64,000 nt of DNA, taken from Prevotella histicola JCM 15637 = DNF00424. GTDB taxonomy: Bacteria; Bacteroidota; Bacteroidia; Bacteroidales; Bacteroidaceae. This document shows, one piece after another, positions 55,923 through 64,000 of the stretch. The stretch is taken from assembly GCF_000613925.1 (NCBI RefSeq), contig NZ_BAJX01000001.1, positions 186,001 to 250,000 of the forward strand. The letters run 5' to 3'. The notes beneath the pieces were generated by a model, which did not search any database, was not told the origin of the DNA, and saw only the letters and a list, made by a program, of their open reading frames with translations. Position 1 is the first letter of the stretch. Each line of letters starts with the position of its first letter. A program made the translations under genes and the position numbers.

Positions 55923-57229
55923 ACTTCTTCCACAACGGTACGAATACCTTTTATTTTTTCTCCTTTAGTCAAAGAGATTATTTCTTTTATCTTCGTACGT
56001 ACTACTGCTACATAAGTAAAACGGTCCTTTATGTCAATCTTTCCTATCTCAGAAGACTTCAATCCTCCCTTTTTACAAAGAAAGCCAACAATATCCATCT
56101 TTGAGATTTTGTCTTTCTTTCCTTTACCTATATATATAGTAGCCATGCGAGGCTGAGCAGGTTTCTGTAAAGAGTCTGGAATCTTGTATTCTTCATGTTC
56201 ATTGCTAACAAACTCTGGCAAACGTTCTTCTGGACCAAGAATGAAGAAGGTTCTTCCTTCTTTGTCCCAACGAGCTGTACGTCCTACCCTATGAACATAG
56301 CTATCTTCCGTTTCCGGGAAATGATAATGTATTATGTTATCAACATCAGGAATATCCAGTCCACGTGAAGCCAAGTCAGTGCTAACGAGTATTGGTGCAG
56401 AACCATTAGAGAAACGATAAAGTGCAGCTTCACGCTCACGCTGTTCTAAGCCACCATGGAACCAGCTAATTATAAACCCTTCTTCCTTTAAGAACAAGGC
56501 AGTACGCTCAACAGAGTCACGATAATTTAAGAATACAATACTACTCTTGTCACCTAAAGAAAGTAAAAGGTCCTTCAAAACCTTCAGTTTATCCTTCTCT
56601 GGACTTGTGACCGTGTAGAGGCAAATACGATTAGGAATATTCTCTTCATCTGTACGATAATCCAAATGAATAGTTCTTCCCATTGATACAAAATTAGGAA
56701 TAGTCTCTGATTCTGTCGCTGATAGTAAGATTCGTCTTTCAATATTTGGCAACTTACAGAGAATACTCATCATCTCTTCTTGGAAACCAAATTCAAGGCA
56801 CTTATCAAACTCATCTATCACAAGCCACTTTATTGTCTCCGTATTAATATTTGCTTTATCAAGATGATCATTCAATCGTCCAGGAGTAGCAAAGACTATT
56901 TGTGGCTTTACATCTCTCAATACGCGATGCTCTTCCATCGTTGGACGCCCACCATATAATGCCATAGAACGTAAGCCACTTCCCATATCTTTAAGTACGT
57001 TAGCTGACTGCAATGCTAACTCGCGTCCTGGTACTAAGACTATTGCCTGCAACTCATCAGTCTTAGCATCCAACCGCTGGATTAATGGTAGAAGATAAGC
57101 GTATGTTTTACCAGAGCCTGTCGGTGACATAACGACGATATCCTTCCCTGTATGTAATACAGCTTCAGCCGTAGCTTCCTGCATTGTATTGAGTGTTATA
57201 CCAAGTTTATCAATAATATCGTTGTTCAT
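55916..57229 (-). CDS. DEAD-box-type RNA helicase, DbpA-like
   Basis: 437-residue superfamily 2 RNA helicase. Q-motif-like start, motif I SPTGSGKT, motif II VIDEFD in place of DEAD, SAT motif LLSATES, and HRVGRTAR. A C-terminal DbpA-type RNA-binding domain (about 360-437) suggests binding to 23S rRNA helix 92 as DbpA does, though specificity is inference. The ATG at 57229 overlaps the preceding stop by one base (TGATG); the TTG one codon upstream is not needed. The stop falls inside the terminator hairpin at 55893-55922. Confidence 0.87.
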   Translation of the reverse strand: MNNDIIDKLGITLNTMQEATAEAVLHTGKDIVVMSPTGSGKTYAYLLPLIQRLDAKTDELQAIVLVPGRELALQSANVLKDMGSGLRSMALYGGRPTMEEHRVLRDVKPQIVFATPGRLNDHLDKANINTETIKWLVIDEFDKCLEFGFQEEMMSILCKLPNIERRILLSATESETIPNFVSMGRTIHLDYRTDEENIPNRICLYTVTSPEKDKLKVLKDLLLSLGDKSSIVFLNYRDSVERTALFLKEEGFIISWFHGGLEQREREAALYRFSNGSAPILVSTDLASRGLDIPDVDNIIHYHFPETEDSYVHRVGRTARWDKEGRTFFILGPEERLPEFVSNEHEEYKIPDSLQKPAQPRMATIYIGKGKKDKISKMDIVGFLCKKGGLKSSEIGKIDIKDRFTYVAVVRTKIKEIISLTKGEKIKGIRTVVEEVR

Positions 57230-58437
57230 CAATACTTTTCCTTTCTCAACTTATCAATTTCATCAAACTCCTTACCCATATTAAGATTAAGATAAATAGT
57301 GTATAAAGGAGCTAACCATTTACTCTTTGCAGTTGGTGCAAGCTCTCTGAACTTCTCCATATAGGGCTTAGAACGCTGATATAATGTTATTATCTTTTCT
57401 TTGTTGGCTCTATACTTCTGCCTATCCTTATTTAATTCTATTGCTTGATTAAAATAAGCAAGCCCAATGTTATAATAAGCATCAGAAAAAGATGCATTCT
57501 CTTTAATTATCTTCAAACAAAGCTGAATACTCTCATCATAACGCCCCAGGTTCAATAAGGCTGTACTCTTAGCAAACTTAAATAAAAGGCTTGTTGAATC
57601 TGCCTTTAAAGCTCGTTCTGACAAATCCAAAGCCTTTCCATATTGTCCCATTTTTACATAATATTCTGCCAAACGAGGAAAAAAGAAAGCAAAGTTAGGA
57701 TATTGCTCAAAACCGACCTGCAATGACTTCACATACATTGTTGTATCTTTCTTTAGCAAGTAAGCTTCAGCCTCATATTGACGGACGAAATTAAGCATAG
57801 AAGTATCACGCTCTGCTATATCTTTAAACAACATAATCTTATCTGCATCACCTAATTTGTATCCACAATACATTGCCCAGTAAGCAGCATGAGGCATTAG
57901 TGCATCCTTTTCTATATAATCATATTTTTCAAAAAGAGGCCATTTAGCGGAACAAAGATAATCTGAGAAAAAATTAAAAGCAGTTTGATAATCATTCTTA
58001 TGAATAAAAAAAGATCCGCCATTGAACAAATTGGGTCGAATAGAGTTAAGAAAAATCGAATGCTTTAGTCGATATTTAGGTTGAATTCTCCCTATAGAAT
58101 TGGAACAAGCATCAAGAGTATCAAATCGTGACATCGTATTATATAACTTACGTGTTATAGAAAAAAAAGCAGTTGTATCGTACTGCTGCTTTAAATATAA
58201 TTTTTCATTGCCTAATTCGTACTGTTTTATCAACACATCGCATAGAAGTAACCATATTCTATTTTCTTTTCTATATATAGAATCATCCAACAATCCTTGC
58301 AGAGTTTTCTCTGCCTTATCGAGTTCTTTCCCAGCCTTGACTTGCTCTTTCACAACTTGTAACTGCTTTTTCTGTGCAAAACAACATAGGGGAAAGAGAA
58401 ACCCCACCATAAATAAAAAAAACTTAATATTCCTCAC
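57229..58437 (-). CDS. Exported TPR protein, first of three related genes
   Basis: 402-residue exported protein with a signal peptide (hydrophobic core 5-18, likely cleavage after CFA) and several TPR-like helix pairs, for example NFAFFFPRLAEYYVKMGQYGKALDLSERAL near residues 245-275. It resembles the two upstream genes in the block ending near WLAPLYTIYL. It is the third gene downstream of gyrA in this strand's order. It starts at a GTG (58437-58435) that overlaps the previous stop (GTGA). Function unknown. Confidence 0.78.
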   Translation of the reverse strand: MRNIKFFLFMVGFLFPLCCFAQKKQLQVVKEQVKAGKELDKAEKTLQGLLDDSIYRKENRIWLLLCDVLIKQYELGNEKLYLKQQYDTTAFFSITRKLYNTMSRFDTLDACSNSIGRIQPKYRLKHSIFLNSIRPNLFNGGSFFIHKNDYQTAFNFFSDYLCSAKWPLFEKYDYIEKDALMPHAAYWAMYCGYKLGDADKIMLFKDIAERDTSMLNFVRQYEAEAYLLKKDTTMYVKSLQVGFEQYPNFAFFFPRLAEYYVKMGQYGKALDLSERALKADSTSLLFKFAKSTALLNLGRYDESIQLCLKIIKENASFSDAYYNIGLAYFNQAIELNKDRQKYRANKEKIITLYQRSKPYMEKFRELAPTAKSKWLAPLYTIYLNLNMGKEFDEIDKLRKEKY

Positions 58438-59553
58438 TTCTTATATTTTGTAACGAGTGGTTCTAACTCGTCGGCCTTTATTTTATCATTTAGAATCGTA
58501 TAATCAAGATAAAGAGGTTCCACCCAATCTACTTTATTACGTCGTGGGTCTTTTGCTCTCACACGTTCAAGATAGGAACGTGCTTCCGCAAAGATATCCA
58601 AAAAACTTTTATCAGAAACAATCTCTCCCCTTTTCTTCTTTGCAATAATAGAATCACGTAAAGCCAATCCTTTCGTATTCAAACACACACCAATATTAAA
58701 AGCTACAGGAATACTACTTGGATCTATCTCATCTGCCTGTTTATATGCATCAATAGCTTCATCCAGCGCTCAGCATGCATCGCAATCTCGCCTTTTAATA
58801 TCCATGGGACAACAGAATTAGCCGTATTATCTTCAAGGATCTTGTCCACAAAATCTTCTAGATTAAACCTAGGTGTAGGATTCTGATAGAACTTCATGAT
58901 CCACGAAAAATATTTTCATTTGTAGGCTCTGTCCGATAAAGCTGCTGTAAAACAGATAAATAACGGATAGAATCCTCTGCATTCTTCATTTTATCGTGCA
59001 TACATTGTGCCTTCACCTCAGCCGCAGATTGTGCCGTTTCATCATACTGCATAGCAATATCTGCATATTTGTCTGCTTCTTGTAGATCACGATTCTTCAA
59101 ATAATAATATGATAGATAATAGGCTGCTACTCCAGATTCATCTACATTATCTTTCACAAGCTCAGATTGACGTACTTTTAGATATAGTTTAAATGCAGCC
59201 AAACCTTCTTGCCTTGTACGAATATTTTTACTGAAATATTTACCCGCATCTATTAATAAAGGATGTAACAAGGCCAAACGACTTTTGTTCTGTTCTTCAA
59301 ATCTTAATTCAATCTTACCCTTTCGATTAGGTTTCCTATCAAACTCATCTGAGTTCAAAGAATACTCAACCCCATCAATGATTGTTTTAAAAAAAAGAAC
59401 AGAATCCTTTTCCATTTTCTTTTCTATGCGAGTAAAAGCATCTTTCGCAAGACGGTTAAAAGACTCTGCTTGTTTATAAGCTTCTTGTGCAGAAACGGGC
59501 TCCCAGCATAAAAGAAAGAAAAACAATAATGTAAATAATCGTATCATCAACAA
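58434..59553 (-). pseudogene. Exported TPR protein, second of three, two frameshifts
   Basis: A signal peptide (LFTLLFFFLLCWEPVSA) and TPR body fit the neighbouring genes, but the frame breaks twice. Frame 1 ends after RTEPTNENIFRGS at a stop near 58896; an extra T in the T5 run (A5 on plus, 58906-58910) would continue as SWIMKFYQNPTPRFN. A second missing G in CC/GG (58763-58764 on plus) would lead from AERW into DEAIDAYKQADEID and VCLNTKGLALRDS in the final frame. Intact length is about 370 residues. Either real decay or consensus error. The ATG may be at 59553 or 59547. Confidence 0.82.
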
Positions 59554-59573
59554 TTACTTTAGTAAAACAAAAA

Positions 59574-59618
59574 TCCCTCTCTTATAATTTAGCCTACAGG
59601 GTCATCATAAAAGAGGGA
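59574..59618 (-). terminator. Intercistronic hairpin between TPR genes
   Basis: 12-base arms with one C-A mismatch (59574-59585 and 59607-59618), followed by TTTTTGTTTT on the minus strand. It may end or attenuate transcription after the third TPR gene. Confidence 0.7.
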
Positions 59619-59632
59619 AATATCTCAAAAGC

Positions 59633-60895
59633 TTACTGCTGTACGCCTGCGTCAGCTGCAGCATTTAAAGTCTCAGGGGCTTGTGGACCCTTTACAAAAT
59701 AATAACAACCATAAAGAGGATAAGCCCAAGCAGACTTCTGTTCTTTCATTACATCAAGCTTCTTCGCTGTCTCTAGATAAGAGATAGCTTTATTATAAAC
59801 TTCATTGAATTGTGCACGAGCAGCTGGAGATAATACACCTTTCACTGCTGCTACGCGTTCCTGCGCTTTATAGAACCAGCACTGACCAATTGAAGCATTG
59901 ATTGCGACTCTAGCATTATCATCCTTTGCCTGTGCAAGTGCCTTTGTTAGATAATCTGCAGCCTTTTCATAATCTTTTTTCTGACTGGCAAACTGACCTT
60001 CCATCACAAGAGCCCCATAACTATTAGGATTCTTTGCAAGAGCCTCATGAACGATTGCCTCAGCCTTATCTTGCATACCTAATGCACTGTAAGTTGAGGT
60101 TAGTGTAGTCAATATAGCATCATTTTCCGGATCTTTTGCATATATACCGGCAAGTTTCTCAGCATAATTGATAGAATCCTGACGACTCTTAAGTTGCGCA
60201 CCTAGGATTGCCAACTGCAATTGCTGAGCATCTTTAGCACGATCTTTATTTTGCATTGCATAAGCAACATACTTCTCAGCTTTCTTATAGTCCTTATTCT
60301 GATAAGCGTAATAAGTAGCAAAATAAGCTATTTCATTGAGATTCTGGTCCTTAGATTTATCAAATTTTGCAAACATTGGATCATCAGCAGAATCTACATA
60401 ACGTGCAAGATACTTATAAGCATTAGCATCATCCTTCGCACCCTGATAATAAATACCTCCATTAATTAGTTGACCACGCAGAGTATAAAGCTGATCAGCA
60501 ATATTCGTGTATCTAGGTTTTACCTTACCTTTTGCATTAGGCATATTATCATACTTCTCTACCTCTGCAGCAGCATCAAAGGCTTGTCCAACAGCTTCGT
60601 AAAGTCCCTTTTCATCAACAGGCTTATTACCATCTTTACCCATCTGCTTATTGGTCTCATTTTCAAGCTGAACAGCTTGCTCTGCGGTAACTTTCTTCAT
60701 TGCAAGCTCATAAAGCTTATCATAAGCTCTTGCTTTTTCTGCATTGTCAGTAATTTGTGCAAGATTAGCCTTCAAGAGGTCTAAAGCCTCCGCATAAGTT
60801 TGTGCTTTCAAGATAGCTTTTAATGGCTCACTATCCCCTGCAAATACAGCCGATGTACTGAGTAGCATCAATGCTGCGAACAATAATTTCTTCAT
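59633..60895 (-). CDS. Exported TPR protein, third of three
   Basis: 420-residue exported protein starting at MKKLLFAALMLLSTSAVFA (signal peptide, cleavage after VFA). Repeated Ala- and Lys-rich helix pairs (ALGMQDKAEAIVHEALAKN and DYEKAADYLTKALAQAK) are TPRs. The AYPLYGCYYF end resembles the other two genes. It lies 37 bases after gyrA and is probably co-transcribed with it. Possible role in periplasmic protein interactions; not established. Confidence 0.8.
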   Translation of the reverse strand: MKKLLFAALMLLSTSAVFAGDSEPLKAILKAQTYAEALDLLKANLAQITDNAEKARAYDKLYELAMKKVTAEQAVQLENETNKQMGKDGNKPVDEKGLYEAVGQAFDAAAEVEKYDNMPNAKGKVKPRYTNIADQLYTLRGQLINGGIYYQGAKDDANAYKYLARYVDSADDPMFAKFDKSKDQNLNEIAYFATYYAYQNKDYKKAEKYVAYAMQNKDRAKDAQQLQLAILGAQLKSRQDSINYAEKLAGIYAKDPENDAILTTLTSTYSALGMQDKAEAIVHEALAKNPNSYGALVMEGQFASQKKDYEKAADYLTKALAQAKDDNARVAINASIGQCWFYKAQERVAAVKGVLSPAARAQFNEVYNKAISYLETAKKLDVMKEQKSAWAYPLYGCYYFVKGPQAPETLNAAADAGVQQ

Positions 60896-60932
60896 ATTAG
60901 TTATCACTTTAAAAGGTTTATAATTCTATTCA

Positions 60933-63515
60933 TTATTCAAAATCTACTGGATTATCTTCCAAATTTTCAATCGAAGATGATGTTTCGTTCCTAATTTCTT
61001 CACTATTTTTCTCCCATTGCATATGACTTTCTTCTTCCATCTCTGATTCCATTTCTGAGCTCATTACTTTACATACAGATGCAATGACATCATTTTTCTT
61101 AGCAAGATTGATTAGGCGTACACCCTGAGTAGCACGACCCATAACACGACATTCTGATACTGCCATACGAATAACAATACCGCTCTTATTGATAATCATA
61201 AGATCATTCTCATCCGTAACATTCTTAATGGCAACTAATTTACCTGTCTTATCCGTTATATTAAGAGTCTTAACACCCTTTCCTCCACGATTTGTCAAGC
61301 GATAATCTTCAACCTGAGAGCGTTTGCCATAACCTTCTTCTGAGACAACCATTACGGTCTCATTTACAGGGTCATTTACAACAACCATACCAACGACCTC
61401 ATCCTGACCATCATCATCAAGACGCATTCCACGGACACCAGTAGAAACACGTCCCATTGTTCGGATATTTGACTCATTGAAACGACATGCGCGCCCATTA
61501 CGGTCAGCTATGATCAACTCATTATGCCCATTTGTCAAACGAACATCAACCACTTCATCACCCTCATTAATATTGATAGCAATAACGCCATTAGTACGAG
61601 GACGAGAATAAGCACGAAGCGAAGTTTTCTTTACAATACCTTGCTTAGTAGCAAACACAACATAATGCGAATCAAGGAAAGTTTCATCATCCAAACCTTT
61701 GATTCGTAAGAAAGCATTTATAGAGTCATCTGGTTCAAGAGATAGCATATTCTGAATAGCACGTCCCTTCGAATTTTTATCGCCCTCAGGAATATCATAA
61801 CACTTCATCCAATAACAACGCCCTTTACGAGTAAAGAACAACATTGTCTGATGCATTGTTGCAGGATAAATATACTCCGTAAAATCTTTATCACGAGTAC
61901 GAGCACCCTTAGAGCCAACACCACCACGAGCCTGTTCTTTAAAATCAGTCAATGGAGTACGTTTGATATATCCAAGGTGGCTTATTGTAATAACGACAGG
62001 ATCATTAGGGTAGAAATCCTCTGCATTAAATTCATGCTCATCTGGTATAATCTCTGTACGACGGTCATCGCCATATTTTTCCTTAACTTCCTGCAATTCA
62101 GCTTTCATCACCTCCTTACAACGCTCAGGGTTATTAAGAATCTCCTGCAAGTCCTTAATGGTTTGCATAAGTTCTTCAAACTCCTGATGCAACTGGTCAA
62201 GACGTAAACCCGTCAACTGCGACAAACGCATATCGACGATAGCTTTGGATTGTAACTCATCAAAACCAAAGCGCTTCTCCAGATTTGTTTGAGCTTCTGA
62301 AGGAGTTTTACTTGCACGAATAATATGAACAACCTCGTCGATATTATCACATGCCTTTATAAGAGCCTCTAAGATGTGAGCACGTTCTTGAGCCTTCTTT
62401 AAATCAAACTTAGCACGACGAATCGTTACATCATGACGATGTTCTACAAAATATTGAATACACTCACGTAGACTCAACAGACGTGGACGACCAGCAACCA
62501 ATGCTATACAGTTCACAGAAAATGAACTTTGCAAAGCTGTCATCTTGAAAAGTTTATTCAAAATAACATTGGCATTAGCATCTCGTTTTACGTCCACAAC
62601 AATACGCATACCCTGTCTACCCGTTTCGTCATTTACGTTTGAGATGCCTTCAAGCTTACCCTCCTTTACCAAGTCAGCTATATATTCAATGAGCTGCTGC
62701 TTATTAACACCATAAGGGATTTCTGTTACGACAATTTTGTCATGTTGCTCGCCACTCTCTATTTCAGCTTTTGCACGCATAACAATACGTCCACGACCTG
62801 TTTCATAGGCATCTTTTACACCTTGAAGACCGTATATATAAGCACCAGTTGGGAAATCTGGGGCAGGAATAAATCCCATCAATCCATCTGTAGTGATATC
62901 AGGATTATCTATATAGGCACAACACCCATCAATTACCTCGCTTAGATTATGGGTTGGAATATTTGTTGCCATACCAACAGCAATACCGTTCCCACCGTTT
63001 ACAAGCAGATTAGGAATTTTTGTAGGCATTACAGCAGGCTCACGTAGCGTATCGTCGAAGTTGTTGACCATATCAACTGTATCCTTCTCGATATCATCCA
63101 TAATATGCTCACCCATCTTTGATAGACGGCACTCCGTATATCGCATAGCAGCTGCAGAGTCACCATCGACAGAGCCGAAGTTACCTTGCCCATCAACTAG
63201 CTTATAACGCATATTCCATTCTTGCCCCATTCGAACAAGAGCACCATATACCGAAGAGTCGCCATGTGGATGATACTTACCAAGCACTTCACCTACGACA
63301 CGAGCACATTTTTTATAAGGCTGGTTACTAAAATTACCTATACCTCGCATGCCAAATAGAATACGACGGTGTACTGGTTTAAAGCCGTCACGAACATCTG
63401 GGAGGGCACGAGCCACAATTACCGACATAGAATAATCGATATAGGAGCTCTTCATCTCCTCCTCGATGTTGATCTTCATAATTCTGTCCTGATCAATTGT
63501 CTGATTTTCGTCCAT
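60933..63515 (-). CDS. gyrA: DNA gyrase subunit A
   Basis: 860-residue type II topoisomerase subunit that introduces negative supercoils with GyrB. The catalytic Tyr126 lies in AAAMRYTE. The quinolone-determining region reads YHPHGDSSVYG (81-91): Ser87 matches E. coli Ser83, and Gly91 lies at the position of E. coli Asp87. C-terminal blades contain repeated strands with GRACRF, GKRSQV and the GyrA-box-like QGVRL. It heads gyrA-TPR-TPR-TPR-helicase. Confidence 0.97.
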   Translation of the reverse strand: MDENQTIDQDRIMKINIEEEMKSSYIDYSMSVIVARALPDVRDGFKPVHRRILFGMRGIGNFSNQPYKKCARVVGEVLGKYHPHGDSSVYGALVRMGQEWNMRYKLVDGQGNFGSVDGDSAAAMRYTECRLSKMGEHIMDDIEKDTVDMVNNFDDTLREPAVMPTKIPNLLVNGGNGIAVGMATNIPTHNLSEVIDGCCAYIDNPDITTDGLMGFIPAPDFPTGAYIYGLQGVKDAYETGRGRIVMRAKAEIESGEQHDKIVVTEIPYGVNKQQLIEYIADLVKEGKLEGISNVNDETGRQGMRIVVDVKRDANANVILNKLFKMTALQSSFSVNCIALVAGRPRLLSLRECIQYFVEHRHDVTIRRAKFDLKKAQERAHILEALIKACDNIDEVVHIIRASKTPSEAQTNLEKRFGFDELQSKAIVDMRLSQLTGLRLDQLHQEFEELMQTIKDLQEILNNPERCKEVMKAELQEVKEKYGDDRRTEIIPDEHEFNAEDFYPNDPVVITISHLGYIKRTPLTDFKEQARGGVGSKGARTRDKDFTEYIYPATMHQTMLFFTRKGRCYWMKCYDIPEGDKNSKGRAIQNMLSLEPDDSINAFLRIKGLDDETFLDSHYVVFATKQGIVKKTSLRAYSRPRTNGVIAININEGDEVVDVRLTNGHNELIIADRNGRACRFNESNIRTMGRVSTGVRGMRLDDDGQDEVVGMVVVNDPVNETVMVVSEEGYGKRSQVEDYRLTNRGGKGVKTLNITDKTGKLVAIKNVTDENDLMIINKSGIVIRMAVSECRVMGRATQGVRLINLAKKNDVIASVCKVMSSEMESEMEEESHMQWEKNSEEIRNETSSSIENLEDNPVDFE

Positions 63516-63636
63516 TATCTTTATTACTTGTGAATCTTCTAATCTTTACATTATGTTAGCTCATACTTAAAAAGACAAAATTGCCTACAATAGCCTTTAT
63601 TTTCTTTCTGAGCCGTTTTACATATATTTCAAGGTG

Positions 63637-63667
63637 TAAAGATACAAAAAAAATATAGATTACCAAA
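63637..63667 (-). promoter_or_regulatory. Promoter of gyrA
   Basis: TTTG (63664-63667) and TATCTTTA (63637-63644) on the minus strand with a 19-base spacer, 121 bases upstream of the ATG; the -7 box has one mismatch. Confidence 0.55.
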
Positions 63668-63793
63668 TGCTTAAAACGAAAAAAATGTTATTATAGGCCT
63701 AAACGATAATATATTATAAAACCCAATAATATTAACTAAACTTTATCTTAACTATAAAACCTTGTTATGATACGAAGAGGGTCTAAGGTTACA

Positions 63794-63880
63794 GAGTTGA
63801 CTATAGCACAATAAGAGATGACGGCCAACACAGATTGAGATGATAGCTAACACAAATGGAGCTAAGGGTGAACACAAAGC
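63794..63880. repeat. 22-base direct repeats (GAGATGA...AACACA type)
   Basis: The ACACA (or CACA) motif recurs at 63806, 63828, 63850 and 63872, exactly 22 bases apart. Full units GAGATGACGGCCAACACAGA (from 63815) and GAGATGATAGCTAACACAAA (from 63837), with a more divergent third (GAGCTAAGGGTGAACACAAA from 63859). Unlike the other arrays there is no consistent dyad. Confidence 0.8.
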
Positions 63881-64000
63881 TGACTCTAGGCTTGATAGTA
63901 TTTATAAAGTACGATAAAATGATCATTATAACTGAAATAAGTCCAAGACATACATATCTGCCCACACTGTAATATCAATAACTACAGATATCCCCATACG

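Larger units (their letters stand above)
63516..64000. other. Intergenic end of window upstream of gyrA
   Basis: No gene seen. It contains the gyrA promoter (63637-63667) and 22-base direct repeats (63794-63880). Confidence 0.55.

Noticed and set aside
1..64000. CRISPR array or cas genes
   Set aside because: No direct repeats of 25-40 bases with unique spacers and no Cas motifs were seen; the 22-base arrays are too short in period and lack spacers of CRISPR type.

Overview
This window reads as a chromosomal segment of a low-GC Bacteroidota bacterium, most likely a Prevotella or close relative. Evidence seen: repeated TAnnTTTG -7 promoter elements with TTTG about 19-20 bases upstream, the RprX/RprY two-component pair, a TamL-type Omp85 lipoprotein, a long-insert SecA, a 5'-methionine synthase of about 916 residues, a GH109-type oxidoreductase, an EF-G2-like factor, and the serC-serA-DUF1015 and rpmB-rpmG-DUF4295 gene orders. 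The genus call is inference. No prophage, integrase, transposase, CRISPR array or rRNA operon was seen.

Layout. 1-10.7 kb: 3' part of clpC, an AlaX-like editing protein, a GH13 amylase, fabD, a secreted GH109-like enzyme, a P-loop/CYTH protein, and the rpsF-rpsR-rplI operon. 11-23 kb: nadB-nadA-nadC, rprX-rprY, EF-G2, hemW, a small membrane protein and uraA. 23.6-37 kb: rpmB-rpmG-DUF4295, pncC, tsaD, map, metH, smpB with a DMP19-like protein, rubredoxin, a WalJ/YycJ-like hydrolase, tamL, an SpoU methyltransferase and hisC. 38-49.5 kb: an envelope cluster (beta-barrel protein, LptC-like lipoprotein, CorC/HlyC-like CBS protein, PpiD-like foldase), a DUF4105 protein, secA and an ABC ATPase. 50-64 kb: a Y-family polymerase, tRNA-Ser(CGA), a YigZ protein, serC-serA-DUF1015, a DEAD-type helicase, three tandem related TPR genes and gyrA.

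The genes are mostly housekeeping; the unusual signal lies between them. Four intergenic regions carry tandem arrays of short dyads at an exact 22-base period. Three of these share one geometry (5-base arm, 5-base centre, 5-base arm, 7-base spacer) although their sequences are unrelated; the fourth keeps the period with a 14-base palindrome, and a fifth region has 22-base direct repeats. A separate dispersed repeat (CACTTTTAAC, then TGAYAG-type repeats about 58 bases later) occurs three times, twice as an inverted pair around one of the arrays.

Three conserved genes carry single-base frameshifts, four in all, each best explained by one missing base at a short homopolymer. HisC has Asn where the PLP-binding Lys is expected. 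These may be real lesions or consensus errors, and raw reads would decide. EF-G2 has lost the catalytic switch II His, in line with a GTPase-independent EF-G paralogue. All calls come from reading the sequence; no database search was run.
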